DNA of 64,000 bases from Amycolatopsis thermophila (GTDB lineage: Bacteria; Actinomycetota; Actinomycetes; Mycobacteriales; Pseudonocardiaceae). A program made the position numbers and the translations under genes. The notes under the pieces were generated by a model. That model ran no database searches, was not told the origin of the DNA, and worked only from the letters and a program-made list of their open reading frames with translations. Where the stretch lies: positions 3,100,001-3,164,000 of the forward strand of contig NZ_JAUSUT010000001.1 in the NCBI RefSeq assembly GCF_030814215.1, in the 5' to 3' direction. Below are positions 25,683 through 35,604 of this stretch, one piece after another. Every line of letters begins with the position of its first letter. Position 1 is the stretch's first letter.

Positions 25683-26658
25683 GGGCGGCCTCCGGGTGGG
25701 TCTGGGTCTGCTCGGCGTCGCGCAGCGAACGACCGGTGAGCGTCAGGAACACGTCGTCGAGCGTCGGCCGGTGCACCTGCATCGAGGTCATGGCGATGCC
25801 GTCGGCGTCCAGCCGGCGCAGCAGCTCCGGCAGCGCGGTGTCCCCGCGCGGCACGCGGAAGCGCACCACGCCGTCACCGGTGGTCACCTCGTGCGCACCC
25901 GCCAGCCGCTCCGCGACCTCGGCCGCGGCACCCACGTGTTCGGGTGCGACGCCGATCGTCACGCCGTCACCGGACACCCGCGCCTTGAGCGAGTCGGGTG
26001 GCCCCTCGGCGACGATCTCACCGTTGTCGATCACCAGGATCCGGTCGCACAGCGAGTCGGCCTCGTCCAGGTAGTGGGTGGTGAGGAACAGCGTCACCCC
26101 GTGGTCGGCGCGCAGCCGCCGGATGTGCTCCCACAGGTTGGCGCGGCTCTGCGGGTCGAGGCCGGTGGTGGGCTCGTCGAAGAAGATCAGCTTCGGGTCG
26201 TGGATCAGGCTGAGCGCGATGTCCAGCCGTCGCCGCTGGCCGCCGGACAGCGTCTTCGTCAGCCGCTGGTCCAGGCTCACGAGGTCGAGTTGCTCGATCA
26301 GCTCGGCGCCGCGACGCAGAGCGTCCCCCTTCGCCATGCCGTAGAGGCGGCCCTGGAGCTCGATCTCCTCGAGAACCTTCATCTCCGGCGTGACCCCGCC
26401 GCCCTGGGCGACGTACCCGATCTGCCTGCGCACGCCGACCGGGTCGGTCAGCAGGTCGCGCCCGGCCACGTGCGCCTCACCCGCGGTGGGGCGCAGCAGC
26501 GTGGTCAGCATGCGCAGGGTCGTCGTCTTCCCCGCGCCGTTCGGGCCGAGGAACCCCACCAGCTCACCCTCGGCCACGTCGATGTCGACGCCCTTGACGG
26601 CCTCGACGGTGCGGCCGCGCGCGGTGAACGTCCGCGCGAGACCGCGTGCCTTGATCAT
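25672..26658 (-). CDS. DrrA-type ABC exporter ATPase
   Basis: The 328-residue ATPase is complete: Walker A GPNGAGKTT, Q-loop GYVAQGGGVTPEM, signature LSGGQRRRLD, Walker B LIFFDEPTTGLD and H-loop LTTHYLDEAD. A C-terminal extension ends in MQVHRPTLDDVFLTLTGRSLRD, typical of daunorubicin-resistance (DrrA) ATPases. ATG 26658 is preceded by AAGGGGG and is preferred over GTG 26685. It is the first gene of the exporter operon. Two palindromes upstream (26679-26745) lie where a PadR repressor would block its promoter. Confidence 0.94.
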   Translation of the reverse strand: MIKARGLARTFTARGRTVEAVKGVDIDVAEGELVGFLGPNGAGKTTTLRMLTTLLRPTAGEAHVAGRDLLTDPVGVRRQIGYVAQGGGVTPEMKVLEEIELQGRLYGMAKGDALRRGAELIEQLDLVSLDQRLTKTLSGGQRRRLDIALSLIHDPKLIFFDEPTTGLDPQSRANLWEHIRRLRADHGVTLFLTTHYLDEADSLCDRILVIDNGEIVAEGPPDSLKARVSGDGVTIGVAPEHVGAAAEVAERLAGAHEVTTGDGVVRFRVPRGDTALPELLRRLDADGIAMTSMQVHRPTLDDVFLTLTGRSLRDAEQTQTHPEAAHVA

Positions 26659-26678
26659 GAGAATCCCCCTTGATTCCG

Positions 26679-26745
26679 TAGTCAAATTTGACTAGTGATG
26701 GCGGTCACTCTTCCTCCACTATCGCCCCGTAGTCAAATTTGATTA
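26679..26745. promoter_or_regulatory. Two PadR-type operators upstream of the DrrAB exporter
   Basis: TAGTCAAATTTGACTA at 26679-26694 is a perfect 16-bp palindrome. TAGTCAAATTTGATTA at 26730-26745 differs at one base. The centres are 51 bp apart, close to five helical turns, so two dimers would bind the same face. These AT-rich sites stand out strongly from the local GC content. They lie between padR (which ends at 26751) and the exporter ATPase start. Assignment to the adjacent PadR is inferred. Confidence 0.78.
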
Positions 26746-26750
26746 CTTGA

Positions 26751-27350
26751 TCACGCGGGCGGCTCGCCGAAGCTGCGGCCCGGGTCGTCGGCCATCACGT
26801 ATTCGCCCTCGTCGAGCCGTTCGATCAGGTTGCGGACCCACTCCATCGTCGCGGCGGCGTTGGTCGCCCACAGCCGGTACAGCTCGTTGACGTGGGCGGG
26901 CTGGCCCCACTCCGTGCCGTGCCCCAGCACGTTCCGCACCGACGCCAGCTGCCCCTCCATCTGGGTCAGCCGGTGCCGGAGCAAGGAGGTCGCGCGCCGC
27001 CGCGGCAGGCAGGTCAGGAACGTCAGCGCCGCGGCGAAGCCGAACGCGTTCTGCGCGTCGTTCTCGCCGAGCTGGCTCAGCATCTGGCTCAGCCGGGCCA
27101 GGAACTCGGTCTCGCCGTCCTCGGTCAGCCGGTAGGCGACCCGGTCCGGGCCGCGGCCCTCCGGCTCGTCCGGCACCGCCTCCAGCAGGCCTTCGGCCGC
27201 CATCTTCTTCAGCGCGTGGTAGATGGAACCCGGCTGGACGTTCGCCCAGCGGTCCGCCGACCAGGTCAGCAGCTCACGCCGCACCTGATAGCCGTGCGCC
27301 TTGCCGTACATCCGTACGACGCCGAGCACCAGCAGCCGCGTCGGCGACAC
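26751..27350 (-). CDS. PadR family transcriptional regulator
   Basis: This 199-residue protein has the PadR winged helix (LLVLGVVRMYGKAHGYQVRRELL, VQPGSIYHALKKMAAEGLLEAVP, DRVAYRLTEDGETEFLARL) followed by a long helical C-terminal (Vir_act_alpha_C-like) dimerisation domain. GTG 27350 is preceded by AGGAGG. Its stop lies five bases from the second operator, and the exporter genes follow on the same strand, so read-through and autoregulation are both possible. PadR proteins next to ABC exporters usually repress them and respond to the exported drug. Confidence 0.92.
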   Translation of the reverse strand: MSPTRLLVLGVVRMYGKAHGYQVRRELLTWSADRWANVQPGSIYHALKKMAAEGLLEAVPDEPEGRGPDRVAYRLTEDGETEFLARLSQMLSQLGENDAQNAFGFAAALTFLTCLPRRRATSLLRHRLTQMEGQLASVRNVLGHGTEWGQPAHVNELYRLWATNAAATMEWVRNLIERLDEGEYVMADDPGRSFGEPPA

Positions 27351-27412
27351 CCGACCTCCTTAAGCCTTCCCAGGTAACAATGCACGAGACGGCATCCGTA
27401 CGCTAAACAGGC

Positions 27413-29206
27413 ATGAGCATCCCTGTGTTGACGGCGGTGGCCTGGCCTTATGCCAACGGGCCCCGTCACATCGGCCACGTCTCCGGCTTCGGCGTCCCGT
27501 CGGACGTGTTCTCGCGCTACCAGCGAATGGCCGGCAACCGGGTGCTCATGGTGTCCGGGACCGACGAGCACGGCACGCCGATCACGGTCCAGGCGGACAA
27601 GGAGGGCCTGACCTCCCAGCAGACGGCCGACAAGTACACCCGCCAGATCGGCCAGGACCTGCAGGGTCTCGGCCTGACCTACGACCTGTTCACCCGCACC
27701 AGCACCGGCAACCACGCCGAGGTCACGCAGCAGATCTTCCTCGCGCTGCACCGCAACGGCTACGTCGTGCCCAAGACCACGACCGGCGCGATCAGCCCGT
27801 CCACCGGCCGCACGCTGCCCGACCGCTACATCGAGGGCACCTGCCCGATCTGCGGCTACGACGGCGCGCGCGGCGACCAGTGCGACAACTGCGGCAACCA
27901 GCTGGACGCCGCCGAGCTGATCAACCCGAAGTCGCGCATCAACGGCGAGACGCCCAAGTTCGTCGAGACCGAGCACCTGTTCCTCGACCTGCCGGCGTTC
28001 ACCGAGAGCCTCGGCAAGTGGCTGTCGACGAAGACCGACTGGCGGCCCAACGTCGTCAACTTCACCAAGAACCTGCTCGACGACATGCGGCCCCGGCCGA
28101 TCACCCGCGACCTGGACTGGGGTGTGAAGATCCCGCTGGACGGGTGGCGCGACCAGCCGCTGAAGCGGTTCTACGTGTGGTTCGACGCGGTGATCGGCTA
28201 CTTCTCGGCCAGCGTCGAGTGGGCCCGCCGCAGCGGGAACCCGGACGCCTGGCAGGAGTTCTGGACCAACCCGGACGCGCGCGGCTACTACTTCATGGGC
28301 AAGGACAACATCACCTTCCACGCCCAGATCTGGCCCGCCCTGCTGCTCGGCCACAACGGCGCCGGCGACAAGGGCGGTCAGGTCGGCCCGTACGGCAAGC
28401 TGAACCTGCCGGACGAGATCGTCTCGAGCGAGTTCCTGACCATGAGCGGGTCGAAGTTCTCCACCTCGCGCGGCACGGTCATCTACGTCAACGACTTCCT
28501 GCGCGAGTTCGGCCCGGACACGCTGCGCTACTTCATCGCGGTGGCCGGCCCGGAGACCCAGGACACCGACTTCACCTGGGACGAGTTCGTCCGCCGGACC
28601 AACTTCGAGCTCGCGAACGAGTGGGGCAACCTGGTCAACCGCTCGATCTCGATGGCGCACAAGAACAACGGCGCGATCCCGGCCCCGGTGAAGCCGGCGG
28701 CCGCGGACGAGGAGCTGAAGGCGTTGTCCCGCAAGGCCTTCGAGACCGTGGGCGGGCACCTGCAGCGGTCGCGGTTCAAACTGGCCGCCACCGAGGCGAT
28801 GCGCGTGGTGTCCGCCGCGAACCGGTACCTGTCCGACCAGGAGCCGTGGAAGCTCAAGGAGGATCCGGAGCGCCGTGACGCGGTCCTGCACACCGCGCTG
28901 CAGGTGGTGTCGGACGCGAACACGCTGCTCACGCCGTTCCTGCCGCACTCGGCGCAGAAGGTGCACGAGGCGCTGGGCGGCACGGGCGTGTGGGCCGCGC
29001 AGCCGGAACTCAAGGAGGTCGAGGACCTCGACATCCCGGACCGGATCAACCCGATCCTGACCGGCGACTACGCGGCCGAGCAGGCGCGCTGGGAGTCGAT
29101 CCCGGTCGAGGTCGGCCGCCCGCTGGCCAAGCCGACACCGCTGTTCGCCAAGCTCGACCCGAAGCTGGGCGAAACCGGCCCGGAATGGGCCCCGATCGCG
29201 CGGTGA
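27413..29206 (+). CDS. metG: Methionyl-tRNA synthetase
   Basis: The 597-residue class I synthetase charges tRNA-Met. The HIGH-type motif is [11 protein letters not shown] four-Cys zinc knuckle lies in [18 protein letters not shown]. The KMSKS-type motif appears as [10 protein letters not shown], the form typical of actinobacterial and archaeal-like MetG. The anticodon-binding helix bundle is complete, and there is no C-terminal tRNA-binding (Trbp111-like) domain. ATG 27413 has no strong ribosome binding site. The stop overlaps the tatD start (GTGA). In M. tuberculosis metG (Rv1007c) sits in the same neighbourhood. Confidence 0.97.
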   Translation: MSIPVLTAVAWPYANGPRHIGHVSGFGVPSDVFSRYQRMAGNRVLMVSGTDEHGTPITVQADKEGLTSQQTADKYTRQIGQDLQGLGLTYDLFTRTSTGNHAEVTQQIFLALHRNGYVVPKTTTGAISPSTGRTLPDRYIEGTCPICGYDGARGDQCDNCGNQLDAAELINPKSRINGETPKFVETEHLFLDLPAFTESLGKWLSTKTDWRPNVVNFTKNLLDDMRPRPITRDLDWGVKIPLDGWRDQPLKRFYVWFDAVIGYFSASVEWARRSGNPDAWQEFWTNPDARGYYFMGKDNITFHAQIWPALLLGHNGAGDKGGQVGPYGKLNLPDEIVSSEFLTMSGSKFSTSRGTVIYVNDFLREFGPDTLRYFIAVAGPETQDTDFTWDEFVRRTNFELANEWGNLVNRSISMAHKNNGAIPAPVKPAAADEELKALSRKAFETVGGHLQRSRFKLAATEAMRVVSAANRYLSDQEPWKLKEDPERRDAVLHTALQVVSDANTLLTPFLPHSAQKVHEALGGTGVWAAQPELKEVEDLDIPDRINPILTGDYAAEQARWESIPVEVGRPLAKPTPLFAKLDPKLGETGPEWAPIAR

Positions 29207-30033
29207 GCAAGAAGGAACGACCGCCGGTGCCGGAGCGCCTTCCGGCGCCGGTGGTCGACTCGCACACGCACCTCGACGCCTGCGGCGCGGTGACGGCGGC
29301 CGACGTGGCCGTCCTGGCGGACCGCGCCGAGGCGGCCGGCGTGACCCGCATGGTGACCGTCGCCGACGACCTCGACGCCGCCCGCTGGGCCGCGCAGGCG
29401 TCCACATGGGACCCGCGGGTCTGGGCCGCCGTCGCGATCCATCCCACGCGCACCAAGGACTTCGGTGCGGCGGAGCAATCCGAAATAGAGCGCCTGGCCA
29501 AGCAGGAGCGCGTGGTGGCGGTCGGCGAGACCGGCCTGGACTACTACTGGGACTACTCGCCGCCGCAGGCCCAGCAGGAGGCCTTCCGCTGGCACATCGA
29601 CCTCGCCAAGCGCGTCGGCAAGCCGCTGATGATCCACGACCGGGACGCGCACTCCGACGTGCTGCGGATCCTGGACGAGGAGGGCGCGCCGGAGACCGTG
29701 GTGTTCCACTGCTTCTCCGGTGACGAGGACATCGCGCGCCGGTGCGTCGACGCCGGCTACGTGCTGTCGTTCGCCGGGACGGTCACGTTCCGCAACGCCC
29801 GCGCGCTGCAGGCGGCGGCGAAGCTCGTGCCGTCCGGGCAGTTCCTCGTGGAGACCGACGCGCCGTTCCTGACGCCGCACCCCTTCCGCGGACGGCCGAA
29901 CGAGCCGTACTGCACCGCTTACACGGTCGAATTCCTCGCGGACCTCCGTTCGGAAGACCTGGCGGGCGTCTGTTCGGCGGTATCCGCCGCGGCCGAACGC
30001 GTCTTCCGGCTCCCGTCCGTCACGTCGCGTTGA
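29203..30033 (+). CDS. tatD: TatD family metal-dependent deoxyribonuclease
   Basis: The 276-residue TIM-barrel hydrolase has the metal-binding SHTHLD near the N-terminus, [21 protein letters not shown] with the bridging Glu, HDRDAH, HCFSG and the late Asp in ETDAPFL. TatD enzymes are 3'-5' exonucleases on single-stranded or damaged DNA. GTG 29203 overlaps the metG stop, so the gene is coupled to metG. It precedes rpfB as in mycobacteria (Rv1008). A short N-terminal lead ([15 protein letters not shown]) is typical of actinobacterial members. Confidence 0.95.
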   Translation: MSKKERPPVPERLPAPVVDSHTHLDACGAVTAADVAVLADRAEAAGVTRMVTVADDLDAARWAAQASTWDPRVWAAVAIHPTRTKDFGAAEQSEIERLAKQERVVAVGETGLDYYWDYSPPQAQQEAFRWHIDLAKRVGKPLMIHDRDAHSDVLRILDEEGAPETVVFHCFSGDEDIARRCVDAGYVLSFAGTVTFRNARALQAAAKLVPSGQFLVETDAPFLTPHPFRGRPNEPYCTAYTVEFLADLRSEDLAGVCSAVSAAAERVFRLPSVTSR

Positions 30034-30107
30034 ACGGACTGCGACATTCGTGGAACGCAACCATCCACCTGGAGGAGTGACGAACGCCACGACATTCCGC
30101 CCGGTGT

Positions 30108-30136
30108 TTGCGCAACCCGCCGGGGTTCGTTACTGT
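30108..30136 (+). promoter_or_regulatory. Housekeeping-type promoter for rpfB
   Basis: TTGCGC (30108-30113) and TACTGT (30131-30136) are separated by exactly 17 bp and match a -35/-10 pair for the principal sigma factor. The start point would be near 30143. This leaves a leader of about 120 nt before GTG 30264, with the GC-rich segment GGGCGGGAGCGGGACACCC near 30168. The leader is long enough for regulation, but no known riboswitch could be assigned by eye. Confidence 0.6.
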
Positions 30137-30242
30137 CCCGTGACCGTGCCGCATGATCGCTCGAACCGGGCGGGAGCGGGACACCCGGAGTCAAGCCAGT
30201 GCAGGTCGGGATCGGGGATGGCGACGACTCCGGGAGCCGTAG

Positions 30243-31703
<1,461 letters not shown>

Positions 31704-31721
31704 CCCTCCCCGGATATCCCC

Positions 31722-31760
31722 GATGATGACCCCGGCCCACGGCCGGGGTCATCGTCGTTT
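31722..31760 (+). terminator. Strong intrinsic terminator after rpfB
   Basis: GATGATGACCCCGGCC pairs with GGCCGGGGTCATCGTC over 16 bp (one G-T wobble) around the three-base loop CAC. The right arm is followed by GTTTTCCC. It lies 19 bp after the rpfB stop and separates rpfB from rsmA. Confidence 0.88.
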
Positions 31761-31783
31761 TCCCGGCCAGTAGCATTTCCGGC

Positions 31784-32644
31784 GTGACCGCACTGCTCGG
31801 ACCAGCCGAGATCCGTGGGCTGGCCGCCGAGCTGGACGTGCGGCCCACGAAGAAGCTCGGCCAGAACTTCGTCCACGACCCGAACACGGTCCGCCGCATC
31901 GTCGAGCTGTCGAAGGTCACCCCGGACGACCACGTCCTGGAGATCGGTCCCGGGCTCGGCTCCCTGACCCTCGGTCTCCTCGCCTCGGGCGCGCGGGTCA
32001 CCGCGGTCGAGATCGACCCGGTCCTGGCCGGGCGCCTGCCGGCCACGGTCGAGGAGCGCGCACCCGAAGCCCGGGGGCGTTGCACTGTCCTGACGCTCGA
32101 CGCCCTGAAACTCCGGGGCGCGGATCTGGCGGACGAGCCGACGCACCTGGTCGCGAACCTGCCCTACAACGTCGCCGTCCCGGTGGTCCTGCACCTGCTG
32201 GCCGAGCTGCCCTCGCTGGCGCACGGTCTCGTCATGGTGCAGACCGAGGTCGCCGACCGGATGGCCGCCGGGCCGGGCAGCCGCACCTACGGCGTGCCGA
32301 GCGTGAAGATCGCCTGGTACGGCCGGGCCCGGAAGGTCGCGCCCGTGCCACGGGCCGTGTTCTGGCCGGTACCCAACGTCGACTCCGCGCTGGTCGGGTT
32401 CGAACGGTCCGCGGAGCCGGTGTCGGACGCGGACCGGGACGAGGTGTTCGCCGTCGTCGATGCCGCCTTCGCCCAGCGCCGCAAGACGTTGCGGGCGGCC
32501 CTGTCGTCGTGGGCGGGGTCGGGCGAGCGGGCCGAGGCGATCCTCCGCGCGGCCGGGATCGATCCGCGCACGCGGGGCGAGCAGCTCGGGGTCGCCGACT
32601 TCGCCAAGATCGCGCAGGGCAAGGCCTTGCCACCGTTGGTGTGA
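31784..32644 (+). CDS. rsmA: 16S rRNA dimethyladenosine transferase RsmA (KsgA)
   Basis: This 286-residue enzyme dimethylates A1518 and A1519 of 16S rRNA. Motif I is [12 protein letters not shown], the SAM acidic residue is in [14 protein letters not shown], and the catalytic [11 protein letters not shown] (N-L-P-Y) is intact. The C-terminal helical domain includes [14 protein letters not shown]. The [12 protein letters not shown] block near the N-terminus is diagnostic. GTG 31784 follows the rpfB terminator; a CAGTAGCATTT stretch upstream may contain the promoter. It corresponds to Rv1010 in position. Confidence 0.96.
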   Translation: MTALLGPAEIRGLAAELDVRPTKKLGQNFVHDPNTVRRIVELSKVTPDDHVLEIGPGLGSLTLGLLASGARVTAVEIDPVLAGRLPATVEERAPEARGRCTVLTLDALKLRGADLADEPTHLVANLPYNVAVPVVLHLLAELPSLAHGLVMVQTEVADRMAAGPGSRTYGVPSVKIAWYGRARKVAPVPRAVFWPVPNVDSALVGFERSAEPVSDADRDEVFAVVDAAFAQRRKTLRAALSSWAGSGERAEAILRAAGIDPRTRGEQLGVADFAKIAQGKALPPLV

Positions 32645-32701
32645 TCTCGCACCCGTAAGCCTTGCGAAGAAGATGTGAAGTCCGTTCTACTCTTTGAGGT
32701 A

Positions 32702-32789
32702 TCCATCCCGAGCGGCTGAGAGACCTGGCTCGCCGAAGCCGCAGCAACCACCCCACCCGGGGGCAGGTGCTAACGCCAGGACCGATGGA
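32702..32789 (+). promoter_or_regulatory. SAM-I (S-box) riboswitch
   Basis: The S-box core is clear. GAGCGGCTGAGAGACCTGGC (from 32710) leads to GAAGCCGCAGCAACC, then a GC-rich P3 arm (ACCACCCC/GGGGG), then AGGTGCTAACGCCAGG. P2 has CGGCT/AGCCG. P1 is TCCATC (32702-32707) with GATGGA (32784-32789). A TACTCT -10 box at 32688-32693 would start the RNA just before P1. The 3' strand of P1 shares GGA with GGAGG (32787-32791), the Shine-Dalgarno of the following leader ORF. SAM binding would therefore hide that site, giving translational OFF control. Confidence 0.88.
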
Positions 32790-32797
32790 GGATTCCT

Positions 32798-32872
32798 GTG
32801 TATCGCACGATGCTCACGAGGCGCCGCGTGGTCGACGAATGTCGTCGCACGGTCTGTGCGTGTCGTCGCTGA
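32798..32872 (+). CDS. 24-residue Arg/Cys-rich leader peptide
   Basis: GTG 32798 is preceded by GGAGG at six bases, an ideal ribosome binding site, and the frame ends with TGA at 32870. The product has seven Arg and three Cys, ending in CRRTVCACRR. Short ORFs ending in Cys-rich, Arg-rich sequence upstream of sulfur genes are known in mycobacteria as cysteine-responsive attenuators. This one sits between a SAM-I riboswitch and a MetN-like gene, a sulfur context. Ribosome stalling at the Cys codons would change folding of the downstream hairpin (32911-32931). That it is translated is inferred from the ribosome binding site and context. Confidence 0.7.
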   Translation: MYRTMLTRRRVVDECRRTVCACRR

Positions 32873-32910
32873 CCGCTCTTCCTTCCACCACCCTTCTCCT
32901 GTCTTCGCCT

Positions 32911-32931
32911 GACCGTCCTCAGTGGACGGTC
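32911..32931 (+). promoter_or_regulatory. Hairpin in the metN-like leader, possible attenuator
   Basis: GACCGTCC and GGACGGTC form a perfect eight-base-pair stem around TCAGT. It begins 39 bases after the leader peptide stop and ends 50 bases before the MetN-like start. There is no U-tract. It may work together with the Cys-rich leader ORF as an attenuation or spacing element; no alternative pairing partner was proved. Confidence 0.5.
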
Positions 32932-32980
32932 TCCCTGGTGTGCGGTCGGCGCGTACGCGCCCGTTGTGCTGGAGCCTTTC

Positions 32981-33994
32981 GTGATCACTGTCGAAAACCT
33001 GACCAAGTCCTTCCCCGGTGCCCCCGCGCCCGTCCACGCCCTGCGGGACGTGAGCGTCGACGTGCCCGCCGGTGCCCTCTTCGGGGTCGTCGGCCCGGCC
33101 GGCTCGGGCAAGTCCACCCTGGCCCGCTGCATCGCGCTGCAGGAGAAGCCCGACCGCGGTGTGGTGCGCCTGGACGGCCTCAACACCACCGGTCTCGACG
33201 GGCGGAAGTTGCGCGAGGTGCGCCGCCAGGTCGCGGTGCTGGACGCGCAGCCCGTGCTGCACGCCGAGCGCACCGTGGCCGGCAACGTCGCGGCCCCGCT
33301 GGAACAGCTCGGCCTCGAGGGACCGCAGCGCCGCAGCCGGGTCGGCCGCCTGCTCGACCTGGCCGGCCTGACGCAGCGCGCCGCGCTGCGCCCGAGCGAG
33401 CTGACCCCGGGTCAGCGTCGCCGCGTCGCACTCGCGCGTTCCCTCGCGGCCGGTCCGGCCGTGCTGCTGGCCGACGACCCGACGGCCGGCGTCGGTGCCG
33501 AGGAGACCGGCGCGGTGCTGACCGTCCTCGACCGCGCCCGCGCGGAGCTGGGCGTGACCGTGCTGCTGACCACCCAGGACGGCGCGGCGGTGCGGCGCGT
33601 CTGCGACGGGGTCGCGGTGCTGGAGGGTGGCCGGCTCGTCGAGCAGGGAACCGTGCTCGAGCTGCTGTCCAACCCGGCCAGCAAGGTCGCGCAGAGCCTG
33701 CTGCCCGCGATCGACACGCCGCGGTCCCAGTCGGCGAGCTACGACCGGTCCGCCGACGTCGTGCTCATCGGCTTCGCGGCGGTCGGCGCGCTGCTGCCGG
33801 AGGCCTCGGCCCGGTTCGACGTCGAGCTCGCCACCATCGGCGGCGGCCTCACCCGCGTCGGCGACACCCCGGTGGCCCGCTTCCGCATCGGCGTCAACGG
33901 CGCGCAGGCCGACACCGCGCTGGCGTGGATCGCCGACCGCGGCGCCCACGTGGTGCAGCCGAAGGAAGGCCCGAAGAGCGTCGTCGCGGCCTGA
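32981..33994 (+). CDS. Orphan MetN-like ABC ATPase with NIL domain, degenerate motifs
   Basis: The 337-residue protein has an ABC domain (1-235) and a C-terminal NIL domain (about 258-325), the layout of methionine importer ATPases (MetN). Walker A is intact (GPAGSGKST, 38-46). Other motifs are changed: the Q-loop Gln position reads VLDAQ with Ala at 89, the signature LSGGQ is LTPGQ (141-145), the catalytic Glu after Walker B is Asp166 (LLADDPT), and the H-loop His is Gln199 (TTQD). No MetI permease or MetQ binding protein lies nearby. GTG 32981 is preceded by GGAG. With SAM-I and Cys-leader control upstream, it may be a methionine-sensing regulator rather than a transporter. Confidence 0.85.
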   Translation: MITVENLTKSFPGAPAPVHALRDVSVDVPAGALFGVVGPAGSGKSTLARCIALQEKPDRGVVRLDGLNTTGLDGRKLREVRRQVAVLDAQPVLHAERTVAGNVAAPLEQLGLEGPQRRSRVGRLLDLAGLTQRAALRPSELTPGQRRRVALARSLAAGPAVLLADDPTAGVGAEETGAVLTVLDRARAELGVTVLLTTQDGAAVRRVCDGVAVLEGGRLVEQGTVLELLSNPASKVAQSLLPAIDTPRSQSASYDRSADVVLIGFAAVGALLPEASARFDVELATIGGGLTRVGDTPVARFRIGVNGAQADTALAWIADRGAHVVQPKEGPKSVVAA

Positions 33995-34006
33995 CCGAAC
34001 GCGCGC

Positions 34007-34038
34007 AGGAGGGGCGTCCCGGACGGGGCGCCCCTCCT
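34007..34038. terminator. Bidirectional terminator between the metN-like and MFS genes
   Basis: AGGAGGGGCG and CGCCCCTCCT pair perfectly over 10 bp around a 12-nt loop, centred in the 48-bp convergent gap. No U-tract is present on either strand, which is common in this lineage. Confidence 0.65.
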
Positions 34039-34042
34039 CGTC

Positions 34043-35461
34043 TCACTTGGTGGTGCGGGCCAGGAACCCGACGGCGATCGCGCCGAGTGCCACGACCCCG
34101 GCCGCCCACCCGTTCGCGACGGCGTAGCCGTGCACGGTGGCCGCCGGCAGGCTCAGCCCGGCCGCGGAGGCGGTCGCGCTCGCGGCGATCGTGTTCAGCG
34201 ACGCCGTGCCCAGCGACGCGCCCACCTGCTGCGAGGTGGTGATGAACGCCGAGGCCACGCCCGCGTCCTTCGCCGCCACCCGTGCGGTCGCGATGTTCAT
34301 GACCGTCGGCATCGCCAGCCCGGCGCCGGCGCCGAGCACCAGCTCCATCGGCAGGATCAGCGACGCGTACGACGTGTCGACGGACAGCTGGGTCAGTGCC
34401 GCGAGCCCGGCGGCCATCAGCAGCAGCCCGATCACCAGCAGCGGCCGCGGCCCGGTCCGCGGGATCAGCCGCCGCGTGAGCAGCGTCGACACCGTGACGT
34501 TGGCCAGCAGGAACGGCAGGAACGCGACACCGGCACCGAGTGCGCCGAAGCCCATGATCGCCTGCAGCTGGTAGGTGATGAACAGGAACATCCCGAACAT
34601 GCCGAACGCGGCGATCGCGATCGTCAGGAAGCCGGACGAGCGGGCCCGATCGGACAGGACCTGCAGCGGCAGCAACGGGTTGCTGACCCGGGCCTGCCGG
34701 AACACGAACGCGGCCAGCAGCACCACGGCACCGGTCAGGCAGCCGAGCACGATGCCCGACCCCCAGCCGCGGGTCGCCGCTTCGGACAGTCCGTAGACCA
34801 GCCCGCCGATCCCGGCGCTGCCGAGGACCCCGCTGATCCAGTCCAGCCGCGTCGAGCGGTGGCCGGGCACGCTCGGCAGCACGAACCAGCCGGCGAGAGC
34901 GGCCGCGATCGCGATCGGCAGGTTCACGTACAGGCACCAGCGCCACGACGCGTACTCGGCCAGCGCGCCGCCGGCCAGCAGGCCCAGCGCACCGCCGGAC
35001 ATCATGATCGCGCTGAAGATCCCGAACGCCTTGGCGCGTTCCTTGGCCTCGGTGAAGGTCAGGGTCAGCAGGGAGAGCGTGGACGGCGCGAGCAGCGCGG
35101 CGAAGACCCCCTGCGCCGCGCGGGCCGCGATCAGCAGGCCGGGGCCGGCGGCCATCCCGCCGACCGCCGAGGCGGCGGCGAACCCGAGCGCGCCGACGAT
35201 CAGCGTGTTCTTGCGGCCCAGCCGGTCGGCCAGCCGCCCGCCGAGCAGCAGCAGGCCGCCGAAGGCGAGCGTGTAGGCGCTGATCGTCCACTGCCGGGCG
35301 ACGTCGGACATGCCGAGGTCGGCCTGCGCGGTGGGCAGCGCGATGTTGACGATCGTGGTGTCGATGATGACCAGCAGCTGGGCGAGCCCGATGACGCCGA
35401 GCGCCCACCACCTTCTGGAGTCCGTTGGCGCCGACACCGGCGCCGGAGCAGCTGTTGTCAC
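34043..35461 (-). CDS. MFS drug efflux transporter, DHA2 (14-helix) type
   Basis: This 472-residue transporter has motif A GGRLADRLGRKNTL after helix 2, helix 1 with LLVIIDTTIVNIALPTAQADLG (motif D1 of DHA2), and motif C-like GGALGLLAGGALAEYASWRWCLYVNLPI. This pattern is typical of QacA/EmrB-like proton-drug antiporters. GTG 35461 is preceded by GGGGG. It is divergent from a tetR gene. Two 26-bp palindromes lie between them, so drug-inducible derepression by that TetR is likely. The substrate is unknown. Confidence 0.93.
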   Translation of the reverse strand: MTTAAPAPVSAPTDSRRWWALGVIGLAQLLVIIDTTIVNIALPTAQADLGMSDVARQWTISAYTLAFGGLLLLGGRLADRLGRKNTLIVGALGFAAASAVGGMAAGPGLLIAARAAQGVFAALLAPSTLSLLTLTFTEAKERAKAFGIFSAIMMSGGALGLLAGGALAEYASWRWCLYVNLPIAIAAALAGWFVLPSVPGHRSTRLDWISGVLGSAGIGGLVYGLSEAATRGWGSGIVLGCLTGAVVLLAAFVFRQARVSNPLLPLQVLSDRARSSGFLTIAIAAFGMFGMFLFITYQLQAIMGFGALGAGVAFLPFLLANVTVSTLLTRRLIPRTGPRPLLVIGLLLMAAGLAALTQLSVDTSYASLILPMELVLGAGAGLAMPTVMNIATARVAAKDAGVASAFITTSQQVGASLGTASLNTIAASATASAAGLSLPAATVHGYAVANGWAAGVVALGAIAVGFLARTTK

Positions 35462-35504
35462 GATGGAACCCCCTGCTCGAGACCTGCGTTAGACTGTGGG
35501 CGAC

Positions 35505-35577
35505 CATTGCTAGTCGGCCGACAAGCAATGGCGCTGACGGCACGGTAGGCCCATTGCTAGCCGGTCGTCAAGCAAAG
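35505..35577. promoter_or_regulatory. Two TetR operators between the MFS and tetR genes
   Basis: Site 1 (35505-35530) is a 26-bp palindrome with half-site CATTGCTAGTCGG and one mismatch between arms. Site 2 (35552-35577) starts with CATTGCTAGCCGG and ends TCAAGCAAAG, a weaker copy. The shared half-site is TTGCTnG(T/C)CG. The centres are 47 bp apart. Both lie between divergent MFS and tetR starts; site 2 is only 28 bp from the tetR start and would block its transcription. Confidence 0.78.
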
Positions 35578-35604
35578 ATTGAGAGTTCCTCAGGAAGGAC
35601 GGTC

